A DNA stretch of 63,169 bases from Anaerolineae bacterium (lineage in GTDB: Bacteria; Chloroflexota; Anaerolineae; Aggregatilineales; Ch27). The stretch is from assembly GCA_013178165.1 (NCBI GenBank), contig JABLXG010000020.1, positions 1 through 63,169 of the forward strand, written 5' to 3'. The position numbers and the translations under genes are program-made. The notes under the pieces were generated by a model. It was not told the DNA's origin. It ran no database searches and worked only from the letters and a program-made list of their open reading frames with translations. Positions 41,964-49,935 of this stretch are shown here, piece after piece; the first letter of the stretch is position 1, and each line of letters begins with the position of its first letter.

Positions 41964-42821
41964 TTATGGCCAGTCCCAGTTGGTGGGGGCGAACACACTT
42001 GGCGCGTTGACGGTCGCACCGAGGGCGGTGAGCACATTGCGCACGATCACCCAGTCAGCCGGCCCGAATTCCCAGACGGTCGGCCCGGCGTCACGCATCA
42101 GGTCGATGTTGTTGTCCTCGGAACGCCACCAGGTGGTACCGTTATTGGCGGTGAAGGATCGGCAGTTGCGCCAGCCGGCATTGGCCGCGTCACTGGTGCA
42201 GGCGGCCTGGCTGTTATACAGAATCGGGGAGATGTTCCAGTAACCACCGTCACAACAGTATTCATCCGGCAGGCCAAAGGCCGCGTGCCCGGATTCGTGG
42301 ACGGCGATCCACTCTCTGCCGCCACCGGCCATGGCGCTGGCCCGCCCGCCGCCGCCACAATCGCGGACGCCGGCCTCGCGGTGGACGATCACGACCAGCT
42401 CGGCGAAGGCGGCGTCGGCCAGGTTCGGCCAGGTGATGCGCGGGCAGATGCCGCTGGTCGGCGGCTCGACATCGCCGCCGGCGGCCGTGGAGAACCAGAA
42501 GTTGAACAGGCCCAGGTTGGCGCCAACAACAGCATTCTGCCAGAAGCCAGTATCGATCAGGTCAGCCACGTCATTAAGAAAATTTTGGCGGTTGGCGGTG
42601 TTGGTCAGGGCGCCATAGCCCTCGTCCGCCACGAAGACAACATCAATCGCGCTGGCCGGGTCGCGCCAGCGGATGGCCGAAAACACGGTAGTGCCGACGG
42701 AAAACGCCGGTGTCGCCGTAGCGGAAAGGGTGAAATCGCAGCCGGTCAGGATCAGGGCCAGCAGCGTCAGTCCGCCCAGCAGGCGACGCCAGGGCACGGC
42801 ACTTCGGCGATGCTCGTCCAT
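41964..42821 (-). CDS. Lipoprotein with M64-like metalloprotease domain
   Basis: A 285-residue lipoprotein: the signal ends in LALILTGC, a good lipobox with Cys as the lipid site. ATG 42821 follows AAGGAGA. The protease motif AVHESGHAAFGLPDEY (HExxHxxxxxxDE) matches peptidase family M64 (IgA-protease type), preceded by AIDVVFVADEGYG and a NFW region, as in that family. It should be a zinc protease anchored outside the membrane. Eight or so Cys suggest disulfides. The downstream secreted protein is probably its partner. Confidence 0.85.
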   Translation of the reverse strand: MDEHRRSAVPWRRLLGGLTLLALILTGCDFTLSATATPAFSVGTTVFSAIRWRDPASAIDVVFVADEGYGALTNTANRQNFLNDVADLIDTGFWQNAVVGANLGLFNFWFSTAAGGDVEPPTSGICPRITWPNLADAAFAELVVIVHREAGVRDCGGGGRASAMAGGGREWIAVHESGHAAFGLPDEYCCDGGYWNISPILYNSQAACTSDAANAGWRNCRSFTANNGTTWWRSEDNNIDLMRDAGPTVWEFGPADWVIVRNVLTALGATVNAPSVFAPTNWDWP

Positions 42822-43068
42822 AACAGGGTCTCCTTGAGATGCTACAGGACAGGGATGAATACGAGCACGCAGCGCTCGCCGCGTGACGACACAGGTGGGC
42901 TGACGGGGTAGCACCCGGGCCAGGCAGGAGGACTGCCGGTCGATAACCGCTCGGACAGTCCGGGGAAGTCCGTGCCCGCCGGACATCCTCAGTCACTTAT
43001 ACAGGAGTTTTATGGAGTGCGCAAATCTGATTTTTCGGGGTTATCCAGCGGCAGAGCGCTATCAAAAC

Positions 43069-43099
43069 GGGAGCGCCGGGCACAGACTCCGGCGCTCCC
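43069..43099 (-). terminator. Terminator after the threonine dehydrogenase gene
   Basis: An 11-bp stem GGGAGCGCCGG/CCGGCGCTCCC with an 9-base loop, followed on the minus strand by GTTTTG. The wider 306-base gap 42822-43127 holds only this hairpin and the protease gene's promoter region; I see no other feature in it. Confidence 0.65.
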
Positions 43100-43127
43100 C
43101 TGCTCCATGGGTTGCTGCTGGCGGCGC

Positions 43128-44156
43128 TCATGCGCCGGGCATGGTGTAACGCTCGCGGATGTTGGGCACCAGGTATTCGTCAAAGGCGCGGCGCAGGTCG
43201 TAATCGGGTGCCCAGCCCCAGTCCTGCCGGGCGCGACTGTCGTCCTGGTCGACCGGCCAGCTATCCACGATGCCCTGCCGCCGCCGATCCGGGGCAAAGG
43301 TGATCTGTGCGCCGGGGAAGGCCCGCAGTACCTCCCCGCGGAAGTCCCCGGCGGAGAGGCTGAAGCTGGTCACATTGTAGACATGGGTGGTCAGGCGTTC
43401 CTGCGGCGCGGCTTCCAGCATCAGCAGGGCCTTGATCGCGTCCGGCATGGCCATGAAGGGCATGGTTGTATCTTCCCGGACGAAGCAGGCGTACGGCTCG
43501 CCCCGCGCGGCAGCGTGCAGCATCTCCGGGCCATAGTCGCTGGTACCGCCGCTGGGCACGGTGAAGGCGCTGATCAGGCCGGGGAAGCGAATGGCGCGGA
43601 AGTCCACCGTGTGAGGCGGGCGTTCGGCGGCCAGCTGGCGGTAATGACGGGCGTAGTAGCGACCCAGGTGCTCGGCGTAGAGCTTGTTGCAGCCGTACAT
43701 GGTGGTCGGGATGTTCCACTCATGCTCGCGGACGGCCCCGGCGCTGGCCTTGGTGGCCAGGTCCGGCAGGCCATAGACGGCGATCGAACTGGGAAAGATA
43801 AACTTGACCGGCTGGCCCAGCCACATGGCCTGGTCAACAGCCAGCTTGAGCAGGCCCAGTGTGCCATCGACATTGACGCGGTGGGCGGCCTCCGGCGTGA
43901 ATTCCGCGCGGGTAGAGAGCAAAGCGGCCAGGTGAAAGATGCGCGGAATCGAAAACTCTGAAACCAGGCGATCCATTAATTTGTCATCCAACAGATCGCC
44001 GGTGATGCTGTACGGGCAGTGTTTGCGGATCTCGTCTGGCAGGGGGCGGACATCCAGGGCCAGGATATTGCGCACACCGCTGGCGGACAGACGCTGGATC
44101 AGGGCCTGGCCCATCTCGCCGCTGGCGCCCGTCACAAGCACAACTTCTTTGCGCAT
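43128..44156 (-). CDS. SDR-type L-threonine 3-dehydrogenase
   Basis: A 342-residue NAD-dependent short-chain dehydrogenase. VLVTGASGEMGQALIQRL is the Rossmann GxxGxxG; YGCNKLYAEHLGRYYA holds the catalytic YxxxK. The segment PSGGTSDYGPEMLHAAARGE, then YACFVREDTTMPFMAMPDAI, is characteristic of the epimerase-like threonine dehydrogenases (TDH2/short-chain type), distinct from UDP-sugar epimerases. It oxidises L-threonine to 2-amino-3-ketobutyrate. Length fits. A role in amino-acid catabolism is likely; sugar epimerase activity is less likely. Confidence 0.85.
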   Translation of the reverse strand: MRKEVVLVTGASGEMGQALIQRLSASGVRNILALDVRPLPDEIRKHCPYSITGDLLDDKLMDRLVSEFSIPRIFHLAALLSTRAEFTPEAAHRVNVDGTLGLLKLAVDQAMWLGQPVKFIFPSSIAVYGLPDLATKASAGAVREHEWNIPTTMYGCNKLYAEHLGRYYARHYRQLAAERPPHTVDFRAIRFPGLISAFTVPSGGTSDYGPEMLHAAARGEPYACFVREDTTMPFMAMPDAIKALLMLEAAPQERLTTHVYNVTSFSLSAGDFRGEVLRAFPGAQITFAPDRRRQGIVDSWPVDQDDSRARQDWGWAPDYDLRRAFDEYLVPNIRERYTMPGA

Positions 44157-44248
44157 GGCTTCTCCTTGAGATGCGTATCGCTGTCTTCCGGCCAGCTGGC
44201 CAGCGCCCTGGGCGCCCTGGCGGGCCGGCGATGGGCATTCTAGCGCCC

Positions 44249-44551
44249 TCAGGCGGCGCCTGCCAGGTTCCGATCCTCATCAAGCGGGACGCCAAGTGAC
44301 CTGTCATGCTCGCGCAGCATACCGCCATAAGGCAGCAGGCCGGCGGGCGCCGGCTGACCGATCAGGAGGAGCGATCGGCGGCGGCAAACGTGAAAATCGC
44401 CGCGGCAATACAACATGAGGTAAACCCGCCGGGCGTTCTGGCGGAAGTAAGCGAACATCGGACAGGCTTCTACAAACTCGCAAACCTGCTGTTCAGGGGC
44501 CATGCGGAATATGGTCTCTTGGTTAGATAGCGAATCTCTATCCGTTGTCAT
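44249..44551 (-). CDS. Small Cys-rich protein, possible metal-binding
   Basis: A 100-residue protein. The central part reads CEFVEACPMFAYFRQNARRV then YLMLYCRGDFHVCRRR, with Cys spaced C-x5-C...C-x6-C; a basic C-tail follows. I recognise this only as a recurring small bacterial family with an F..CP.F..F..Y pattern, possibly binding Fe-S or zinc. The start at 44551 sits 5 bases after a good -10 box (TATACT), so the mRNA may be leaderless. Function unknown. Confidence 0.6.
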   Translation of the reverse strand: MTTDRDSLSNQETIFRMAPEQQVCEFVEACPMFAYFRQNARRVYLMLYCRGDFHVCRRRSLLLIGQPAPAGLLPYGGMLREHDRSLGVPLDEDRNLAGAA

Positions 44552-44556
44552 GATAA

Positions 44557-44586
44557 AGTATAAAGTAAAATAGAATTTATCACCAA
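44557..44586 (-). promoter_or_regulatory. AT-rich promoter of the small Cys-rich gene, apparently leaderless
   Basis: On the minus strand TTGGTG (44581-44586), an 18-base spacer and TATACT (44557-44562). The ATG at 44551 starts where transcription would begin. The ~70-base gap between this gene and the flippase stop is unusually AT-rich for the window. Confidence 0.55.
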
Positions 44587-44621
44587 AGAATTAATGTTTT
44601 ATTTACGATCCAGGGAAGTAG

Positions 44622-46010
44622 CTACCCGGTGGCAGCCTGCAGGATCGCCGCCAGAGCAGCCAGAGTCAGGCCGGTCGCCAGCAGCAGGAGGAAGGGGAAC
44701 AGATTCGCCTGCTTGAGCCGGAAGCGCACAAAGGCAGCATGGAAGAGAAACAACAGCAGGTAACCCAGGACGGTTGTCCAGGCAGCGACGGGGTAGCCAT
44801 AGGGGGGGATCAGGGCCACATTGAGGGCGATATTGGCTGCCGCCGCCAGCATCGTCCCCAGGGAGATTGTGCCGGTGCGCTTTTCGTAATATTCCAGGTT
44901 GACGTAGAAGGTGTGCGGCAACATAAAGAAGCATCCCGCCATCACCACCGGGACGATCGCCAGCCCTTCGCGGTATTCTGGCGGGGTCACCAGCCGGGCC
45001 AGCGGCGGCCCGACGATGATAAGGCCAGCGGTGACCACCGCAAACAGCAGCGTATACTGGCTGGCGCGGGCGCGGATGGCGGCGCGTATTGCGACGCGGG
45101 CAGTAGAGTCGCCTTCCTGCCCTTCACGGGCCATCTGCTCGAAGAACCAGGGCACCCAGGCGCGGTTGGCCCCAGCCCACAGCACAAAGACCACGCTGCC
45201 AATCTGGTAGGCGAAGCTGTAGATGCCCGCCGCTCCCAGCCCGGCATACTGGCCGATCAGCACCCGGTCAAACTGGCTCAACAACAGCCCGGCCAGCAGG
45301 TGCGGGATCAACGGCACGCTATAGGCCAGGGCGTAGCGCCAGGCTGCCCGATCGACCGGACGCCGCCCGCGCCACAATAGCCCCGCCCCCAGCACCAGCC
45401 CACCTCCCCCGCTGACCAGCGCAATACCCAGGGCGCGGGCCAGCGCCCCGTCCACGCCCGGCAGCCGACCCGGCAGGATCAGGATGAAAGCGAGGGATAG
45501 CACGATCCGCAGCAAGGCCAGGGCCAGGCTGAGCGCCGTATACAGCCGGTAGCGGTAGGCGTACAGCCAGGCTTCCAGGACGATCTCGATGACAAAGAGG
45601 CCCGCCGCTGCGGATGCCGCCAGCAACACCAGCCGCCGCTCAATGCGGAAGAGTGCTGCCAGTGTCTCCCCCGGCAACAGGGCCAGCCCGCCCAGCGCCG
45701 CCAGCGCCGTCAGCGTCCCCAGCGCAGCGATGGTGGAGAGAAACTGGCGGAAGCGCCGGTCATCATAGTCGTAGCGGGCGCGGCCCACTGCCCGATCCAG
45801 CCGGAGCGTGATCGTGCTGTTGAAGATCGTCATCCAGGTGAGGAACAGGGCAACCGCCCCGTATTCCTCCGGTGTCAGCAGCAGGGCGAAAACCGGCATG
45901 AACAGGAAGTCGAGGCCCTTTTGCAGGGTATGGCCGGTCACATACCACAGCGTGGTGCGGGCCGACCGGCTCTCCAGGGCGCGCTGGCCGCGGCGCAGGA
46001 CAGCGATCAT
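44622..46010 (-). CDS. Wzx-type polysaccharide flippase (MOP superfamily)
   Basis: A 462-residue protein with about twelve helices. Features of lipid-linked oligosaccharide flippases: LQKGLDFLFMPVFALLLTPEEYGAVALFLTWMTIF, the Arg-containing DRAVGRARYD, and LAYSVPLIPHLLAGLLLSQFDRVLIGQYAGLGAAGIYSFAYQIG. It should move undecaprenyl-linked repeat units across the membrane. Its ATG overlaps the preceding glycosyltransferase stop (ATGA), making it the third gene of a GT2/GT52-like/flippase operon. Confidence 0.92.
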   Translation of the reverse strand: MIAVLRRGQRALESRSARTTLWYVTGHTLQKGLDFLFMPVFALLLTPEEYGAVALFLTWMTIFNSTITLRLDRAVGRARYDYDDRRFRQFLSTIAALGTLTALAALGGLALLPGETLAALFRIERRLVLLAASAAAGLFVIEIVLEAWLYAYRYRLYTALSLALALLRIVLSLAFILILPGRLPGVDGALARALGIALVSGGGGLVLGAGLLWRGRRPVDRAAWRYALAYSVPLIPHLLAGLLLSQFDRVLIGQYAGLGAAGIYSFAYQIGSVVFVLWAGANRAWVPWFFEQMAREGQEGDSTARVAIRAAIRARASQYTLLFAVVTAGLIIVGPPLARLVTPPEYREGLAIVPVVMAGCFFMLPHTFYVNLEYYEKRTGTISLGTMLAAAANIALNVALIPPYGYPVAAWTTVLGYLLLFLFHAAFVRFRLKQANLFPFLLLLATGLTLAALAAILQAATG

Positions 46011-47095
46011 CGATGGCTATCCTCGCTCGCCGGCATCCGGACGCCGATCGCGGCCAGGAAGCGGGCCAGTTCCGGCGGGAAGGGAGCGTCCTCCGCGCTG
46101 ATCAGCCAGGCTTCCGCCGCCGGGTTGAGCCAGCGCGTGGTGTGCAGGACACTGGACGGCCCGGAGGCCACCGCGCGCAGCGCCGATCCCAGCCGGGCGA
46201 TGATCAGTTCGGCGGGAATAGTCCGCACCAGTACGCGAACATCCTCTCCTACCGCCAGCAGCCGGGCGAGGTCCTCCTGCTCGCGTGGGTGAGCTTTGAG
46301 CAGCACCTGCCAGCCCTGCCCCTCCCAGGCCCGGATCAGGCCGCGCAGGTTCGCCAGCAGCGCCGGAGTCAGAGCCGACGAATGAGGGACGCAGATCAGG
46401 GCGGGACGGCTCAGCCCCTGCCAGTCGAACAAGCCATCCTCCGGCGGGGCAAAGAGGCCGATCAGGGCGTCCAGCTCCGGCGGGGTAAAGACCGGGCGCG
46501 GCAGGGCGTGGCGTGGCAGCCGTCGCAGGGCAGCGTTGGCGTGCTCCGGAAAGGTCAGGTAAGCGGCCTGCAACAGGCTGAAGCCGCCCATGCCTTCCAG
46601 GCGCTCAAAGCCCCGCCCGTAGACCAGCGGGAAAAGCGCGGTCAGCCGCCTGGCATGGGTGCGCTCTGGCGGCTGGCGATCCACGTAGGCCGCCGCGCCA
46701 TCTTCAACGGCATACAGGCGGCAGCCGGGGCTGCGCCGGAGGGCATCCACCGCGATCTGCTGGACATCCGGGCGCATGTCGTTAAACAGGTAAACGGTCT
46801 GCGGCGGATGGGGGGCCAGCAGATGGCGGGCGCGGCGGACAGCAGCAATCAGCGGCAGGTGAGCCGTGAGGCGGCGCAGCGGATGTGGCGGGCGCGGGGC
46901 GTCCTGTGCGCCAGGGAGCAGGATCGTCCGGCCCGACGCGGGCAGCAGCCCTGCCAGCCCATCAACGGCGCGGCGCGCGCCCTCGAAGTCGTTGAACACG
47001 GCCAGCCATGGCGAGGGACCAGGCTCGGCCCGGATCAGGCTGAGGCTATACAGGATGTGCAGCGGGGTATGAGCCAGAAAGAGGCGGATGGTCAT
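46007..47095 (-). CDS. GT52/polysialyltransferase-like glycosyltransferase
   Basis: A 362-residue protein. ATG 47095 is chosen because it overlaps the GT2 stop by one base (TGATG); the upstream frame is that gene's shadow. MTIRLFLAHTPLHILYSLSLI is the N-terminal motif of GT52/LOS alpha-2,3-sialyltransferase and polysialyltransferase-like enzymes; later HPREQED and GPSSVLHTTRWL match their HP and SS/T motifs. The donor may be CMP-sialic acid or another nucleotide sugar. No sialic-acid synthesis genes are in the window. Probably adds a terminal or capsule-like sugar. Confidence 0.75.
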   Translation of the reverse strand: MTIRLFLAHTPLHILYSLSLIRAEPGPSPWLAVFNDFEGARRAVDGLAGLLPASGRTILLPGAQDAPRPPHPLRRLTAHLPLIAAVRRARHLLAPHPPQTVYLFNDMRPDVQQIAVDALRRSPGCRLYAVEDGAAAYVDRQPPERTHARRLTALFPLVYGRGFERLEGMGGFSLLQAAYLTFPEHANAALRRLPRHALPRPVFTPPELDALIGLFAPPEDGLFDWQGLSRPALICVPHSSALTPALLANLRGLIRAWEGQGWQVLLKAHPREQEDLARLLAVGEDVRVLVRTIPAELIIARLGSALRAVASGPSSVLHTTRWLNPAAEAWLISAEDAPFPPELARFLAAIGVRMPASEDSHR

Positions 47096-47985
47096 CAGTA
47101 GAGCAGCCTGGCGCCAATGCGCCGCAGATAGCGGACGGTCGCCGGACGGATCGGGCGGCGTTCCCGGCGCAACAGGGTGCGTTCCGCCCACAGGGCGCCC
47201 AGCATGCCCAGCGCTACGCCCGGTCGCCGGGTCCTGATCAGCGCCGCCACACCCCAGATCAGCATCGTGGTCAGCGGGTAGGGCAGCGGCAACAGACGCC
47301 AGGCCATACGCGCCTTATTGAGACTGTAATGCTGCCAGCGCTCGACTTCCTCCAGGCGCCCCTCTGACGAGGTGTAATGGCGGGCGGCAACCTCCGGCAG
47401 GTACACGATCTCCCAGCCGGCGTCAATCAGGCGCAGGCTCAGATCGATCTCCTCCATGGCGTAGAAGTAACGCTCCGGGTAGACCTCCGGGCCGCCCAGC
47501 GCCGCAGCGCGCAGGGCATGCGCTGTGCCCAGGAAGTAAGGGGCCGGGGTAGGCGCCGTCAGGGCGCGGGCGTAGGCCTTATCGGGGTAAGGTAGATGGC
47601 GCTCATCCAGCCGTCCGTCCGGGTGCAGGATGCGCCCACACAGCCCGCCGCAGCGCGGATTGGCGGCGAAGTACCCCACGATCCGGCTGACTTCCTGCGG
47701 GGTAGACCATGCGGCGTCGTCATCGATGAAGATCAGCAGATCGCCCCGGGCCAGCCTGATCCCCAGGTTGCGCCCGCCGCAGACGCCCAGATTGTGCGGC
47801 GCGTGCTCCACGTGGAGCCGGGCGCGGTCATCCAGCGGGGGAAGGCGCAGGGTTTCCTGCGGGCCATTGTTGATCAGGATGATCTCATAGGGTGCAGGCA
47901 GACCCTCCTGACGGAAGATCGATTCCAGGCAGCGGTACAGATCATCCTGGCGTCCGTAGGTGATGACAATAAAGGAAAGCTGCAT
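47095..47985 (-). CDS. Glycosyltransferase family 2 protein
   Basis: A 296-residue GT-A enzyme. LSFIVITYGRQDDLYRCLESIFRQ is the nucleotide-sugar motif; NLGVCGGRNLGIRLARGDLLIFIDDDAAW holds the DxD-type metal site (IDDD). It continues with YAMEEIDLSLRLIDAGWEIVYLPEVAARHY, the second conserved ED/RRxxW-like region. First gene of the GT2/GT52-like/flippase operon. Transfers a sugar to a lipid-linked glycan; specificity unknown. Confidence 0.92.
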   Translation of the reverse strand: MQLSFIVITYGRQDDLYRCLESIFRQEGLPAPYEIILINNGPQETLRLPPLDDRARLHVEHAPHNLGVCGGRNLGIRLARGDLLIFIDDDAAWSTPQEVSRIVGYFAANPRCGGLCGRILHPDGRLDERHLPYPDKAYARALTAPTPAPYFLGTAHALRAAALGGPEVYPERYFYAMEEIDLSLRLIDAGWEIVYLPEVAARHYTSSEGRLEEVERWQHYSLNKARMAWRLLPLPYPLTTMLIWGVAALIRTRRPGVALGMLGALWAERTLLRRERRPIRPATVRYLRRIGARLLY

Positions 47986-48060
47986 GGCAGGCGTTTCATC
48001 CGACGCTCAGGTTAAGCCTGGCTTATTATAGACATACAGGCCCCTCCTGGCATACCGGTC

Positions 48061-48150
48061 GCAGCCGGCAGCCGGGAGACTGGGAGACCGGCAAGAAAGA
48101 GGCAGGAGGCAAGCGGCAGGTGACAGGAACAGAGACGCCGGGACACCCGG
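48061..48150. repeat. CCCGG/CCTCC-rich interspersed intergenic repeat (copy R5)
   Basis: GCCGGGAGACTGGGAGACCGG, then AGAGGCAGGAGGCAAGCGGC and GACGCCGGGACACCCGG. On the other strand it reads like R1/R2 (CCGGTCTCCCAGTCTCCCGG). It lies in the gap before ridA. Confidence 0.6.
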
Positions 48151-48238
48151 CCCCTTGCGGCAGCAGGGCGGATCGTTTACTGTTGGACCAGCGTGGATCG
48201 CGGGGGCGGCTTCCCCCGCCTGGTGATGAGGTGAAGCG

Positions 48239-48631
48239 ATGCGTGACGTGATCAAGACTTCCGACGCCCCAAAGGCCATCGGGCCATATTCGCAGGGGAT
48301 CCGAATCGGCAACCTGGTCTATACAGCCGGTCAGGCAGCAGTTGACCCGGCGACCGGTCGTCTGATCGAGGGCGACATCAAGGCCCAGACCGAGCAGACG
48401 ATGAAGAACCTGGACGCCATCCTCAGGGCGGCGGGCACTTCCCTGCAGCGTGCCGTCAAGGCGAATGTCTACCTGCACAACATCGCCGATTTCGCCGCCA
48501 TGAACGAGGTCTACGCCCGCTGGATTGACCCGGAGAAGCCGCCGGCGCGGACGACCGTCGGTGGGCTGGATTTGCCACTAGGGGCGCTGGTGGAGATCGA
48601 GGTGGTGGCCGACGCGAGCGAGGGCAGCTGA
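48239..48631 (+). CDS. ridA: RidA family reactive intermediate deaminase
   Basis: A 130-residue protein of exact family length. IKTSDAPKAIGPYSQGIRIGNLVYTAGQ, IKAQTEQTMKNLDAILRAAG and the active-site Arg plus C-terminal Glu region PPARTTVGGLDLPLGALVEIEVVA are typical. It hydrolyses enamine/imine intermediates such as 2-aminoacrylate released by PLP enzymes. Start follows GAGGTGA. Monocistronic. Confidence 0.95.
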   Translation: MRDVIKTSDAPKAIGPYSQGIRIGNLVYTAGQAAVDPATGRLIEGDIKAQTEQTMKNLDAILRAAGTSLQRAVKANVYLHNIADFAAMNEVYARWIDPEKPPARTTVGGLDLPLGALVEIEVVADASEGS

Positions 48632-48749
48632 CGCCTTAACAGGGAGCAGAAGGGAGTACCAGGCCGCCGGTGACGATCATCGGCGGCCTGGAGGGTGGTG
48701 GAAGTGTCCTTAACGATTTACTGAAAAACCAAGTTATTGTCTCCCCCCT

Positions 48750-49853
48750 CTACCCCCCGATCACCTGTAGCTCGCGCGGGAAGGTCGTCAGCGATTCCGC
48801 GCCGTCTGCTGTGATCAGCACGTTGTCTTCAATGCGCACCCCGCCCACCCCCGGCAGGTAGACACCCGGCTCCACCGTGAAGACATGGCCCGGCTCCAGC
48901 AACTGCGCATTCCCCTCGCGGATATAGGGGCCTTCGTGCACTTCCATGCCCAGGCCGTGCCCGGTGCGATGGGTGAAGTACGCCCCCAGCCCGGCCTTCT
49001 CGATTTCGGCACGGGCGGCGCGGTCGACTTCCTGGCAGGGCACACCCGGTCCGGCAGCCCGGCGCCCGGCGGCGTTGGCCGCGTAGACCGCCGCGTAAGC
49101 CTCCCGCAAACGCGCGTCCGGCTCCCCCAGGGCGAAGGTGCGGGTGATATCGGAGGTATAGTGGTCGAAGCTGATGCCGAAGTCAAAGAGCAGCAGGTCG
49201 CCTTCGCGCAGGGCGCGGCTTCCGGGGACGCCGTGTGGCAGGGCGCTATTCGGTCCGCCCAGCACGATCGGCGGGAAGAGCAGCTCGCCCCCACCGCGCT
49301 GCAACATAGCGATCACCAGAGCGTTAGCGATCTGGCGCTCGGTCATGCCGGGCCGGACAGTCCCGATCACCTCCTGCAGGGCATCCTGGCTGATGGCAAT
49401 CGCCCGGCGCAGGGCGGCCACCTCGGCGGCGTCCTTGCGCAGCCGCAGCGCGGCCAGCGCGTCCCCGGCGTCGGTGATGACAGCCCCCGGCGCATGGCGG
49501 GTGATCAACAGCGCCTCGTTATAGCGCATTCGCAGTCCTTCCACGCCCAGCCGCTTGCCGGGCAGGTCCAGCGCCGCCAGCGCGGCATGCACGGCCCCGT
49601 CCGGCCCATCGGTGTCGGTGTAGGTGAAGAGCCGGATCGGGTATGGCGGGCTGGCCAGCTTATCCTGCTCCAGGGCCGGCAGGACAAAAACCGGGTCGCC
49701 GGCGGGCGGGTAGAAGCCGAACAGCGGGCGCTCCATCAGGTGGAACTCCTGCCCGGTCAGGTAAATCATATTGGGGCCGGGGACAAGCGCAATGGCGTCC
49801 AGCCCGGCGCTGGCTACAATCTGCTGGAGGGTCTGTAAGCGTGTCGTGTACAT
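48750..49853 (-). CDS. M24 Xaa-Pro aminopeptidase family protein
   Basis: A 367-residue two-domain enzyme. N-terminal creatinase-like domain (LDAIALVPGPNMIYLTG); C-terminal pita-bread domain with metal ligands in LLFDFGISFDHYTSDITRTF (two Asp), HRTGHGLGMEVHEGPYI (His), and FTVEPGVYLPG/VRIEDNVLIT (two Glu). All five ligands look intact. It removes N-terminal residues before Pro or acts on related dipeptides. Monocistronic. Confidence 0.93.
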   Translation of the reverse strand: MYTTRLQTLQQIVASAGLDAIALVPGPNMIYLTGQEFHLMERPLFGFYPPAGDPVFVLPALEQDKLASPPYPIRLFTYTDTDGPDGAVHAALAALDLPGKRLGVEGLRMRYNEALLITRHAPGAVITDAGDALAALRLRKDAAEVAALRRAIAISQDALQEVIGTVRPGMTERQIANALVIAMLQRGGGELLFPPIVLGGPNSALPHGVPGSRALREGDLLLFDFGISFDHYTSDITRTFALGEPDARLREAYAAVYAANAAGRRAAGPGVPCQEVDRAARAEIEKAGLGAYFTHRTGHGLGMEVHEGPYIREGNAQLLEPGHVFTVEPGVYLPGVGGVRIEDNVLITADGAESLTTFPRELQVIGG

Positions 49854-49935
49854 CGATCACTGCCTCTGAGCGTCAGATGAGCGCAACTACGGCCAAGCGT
49901 AGCAACGGAGCGAGATTCGGGCAACCAGGGCACAG

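Noticed and set aside
41544-42911. A plus-strand 455-codon frame opposite the M64-like protease gene
   Set aside because: Shadow of a lipoprotein gene with intact signal peptide and HExxH motif on the other strand.
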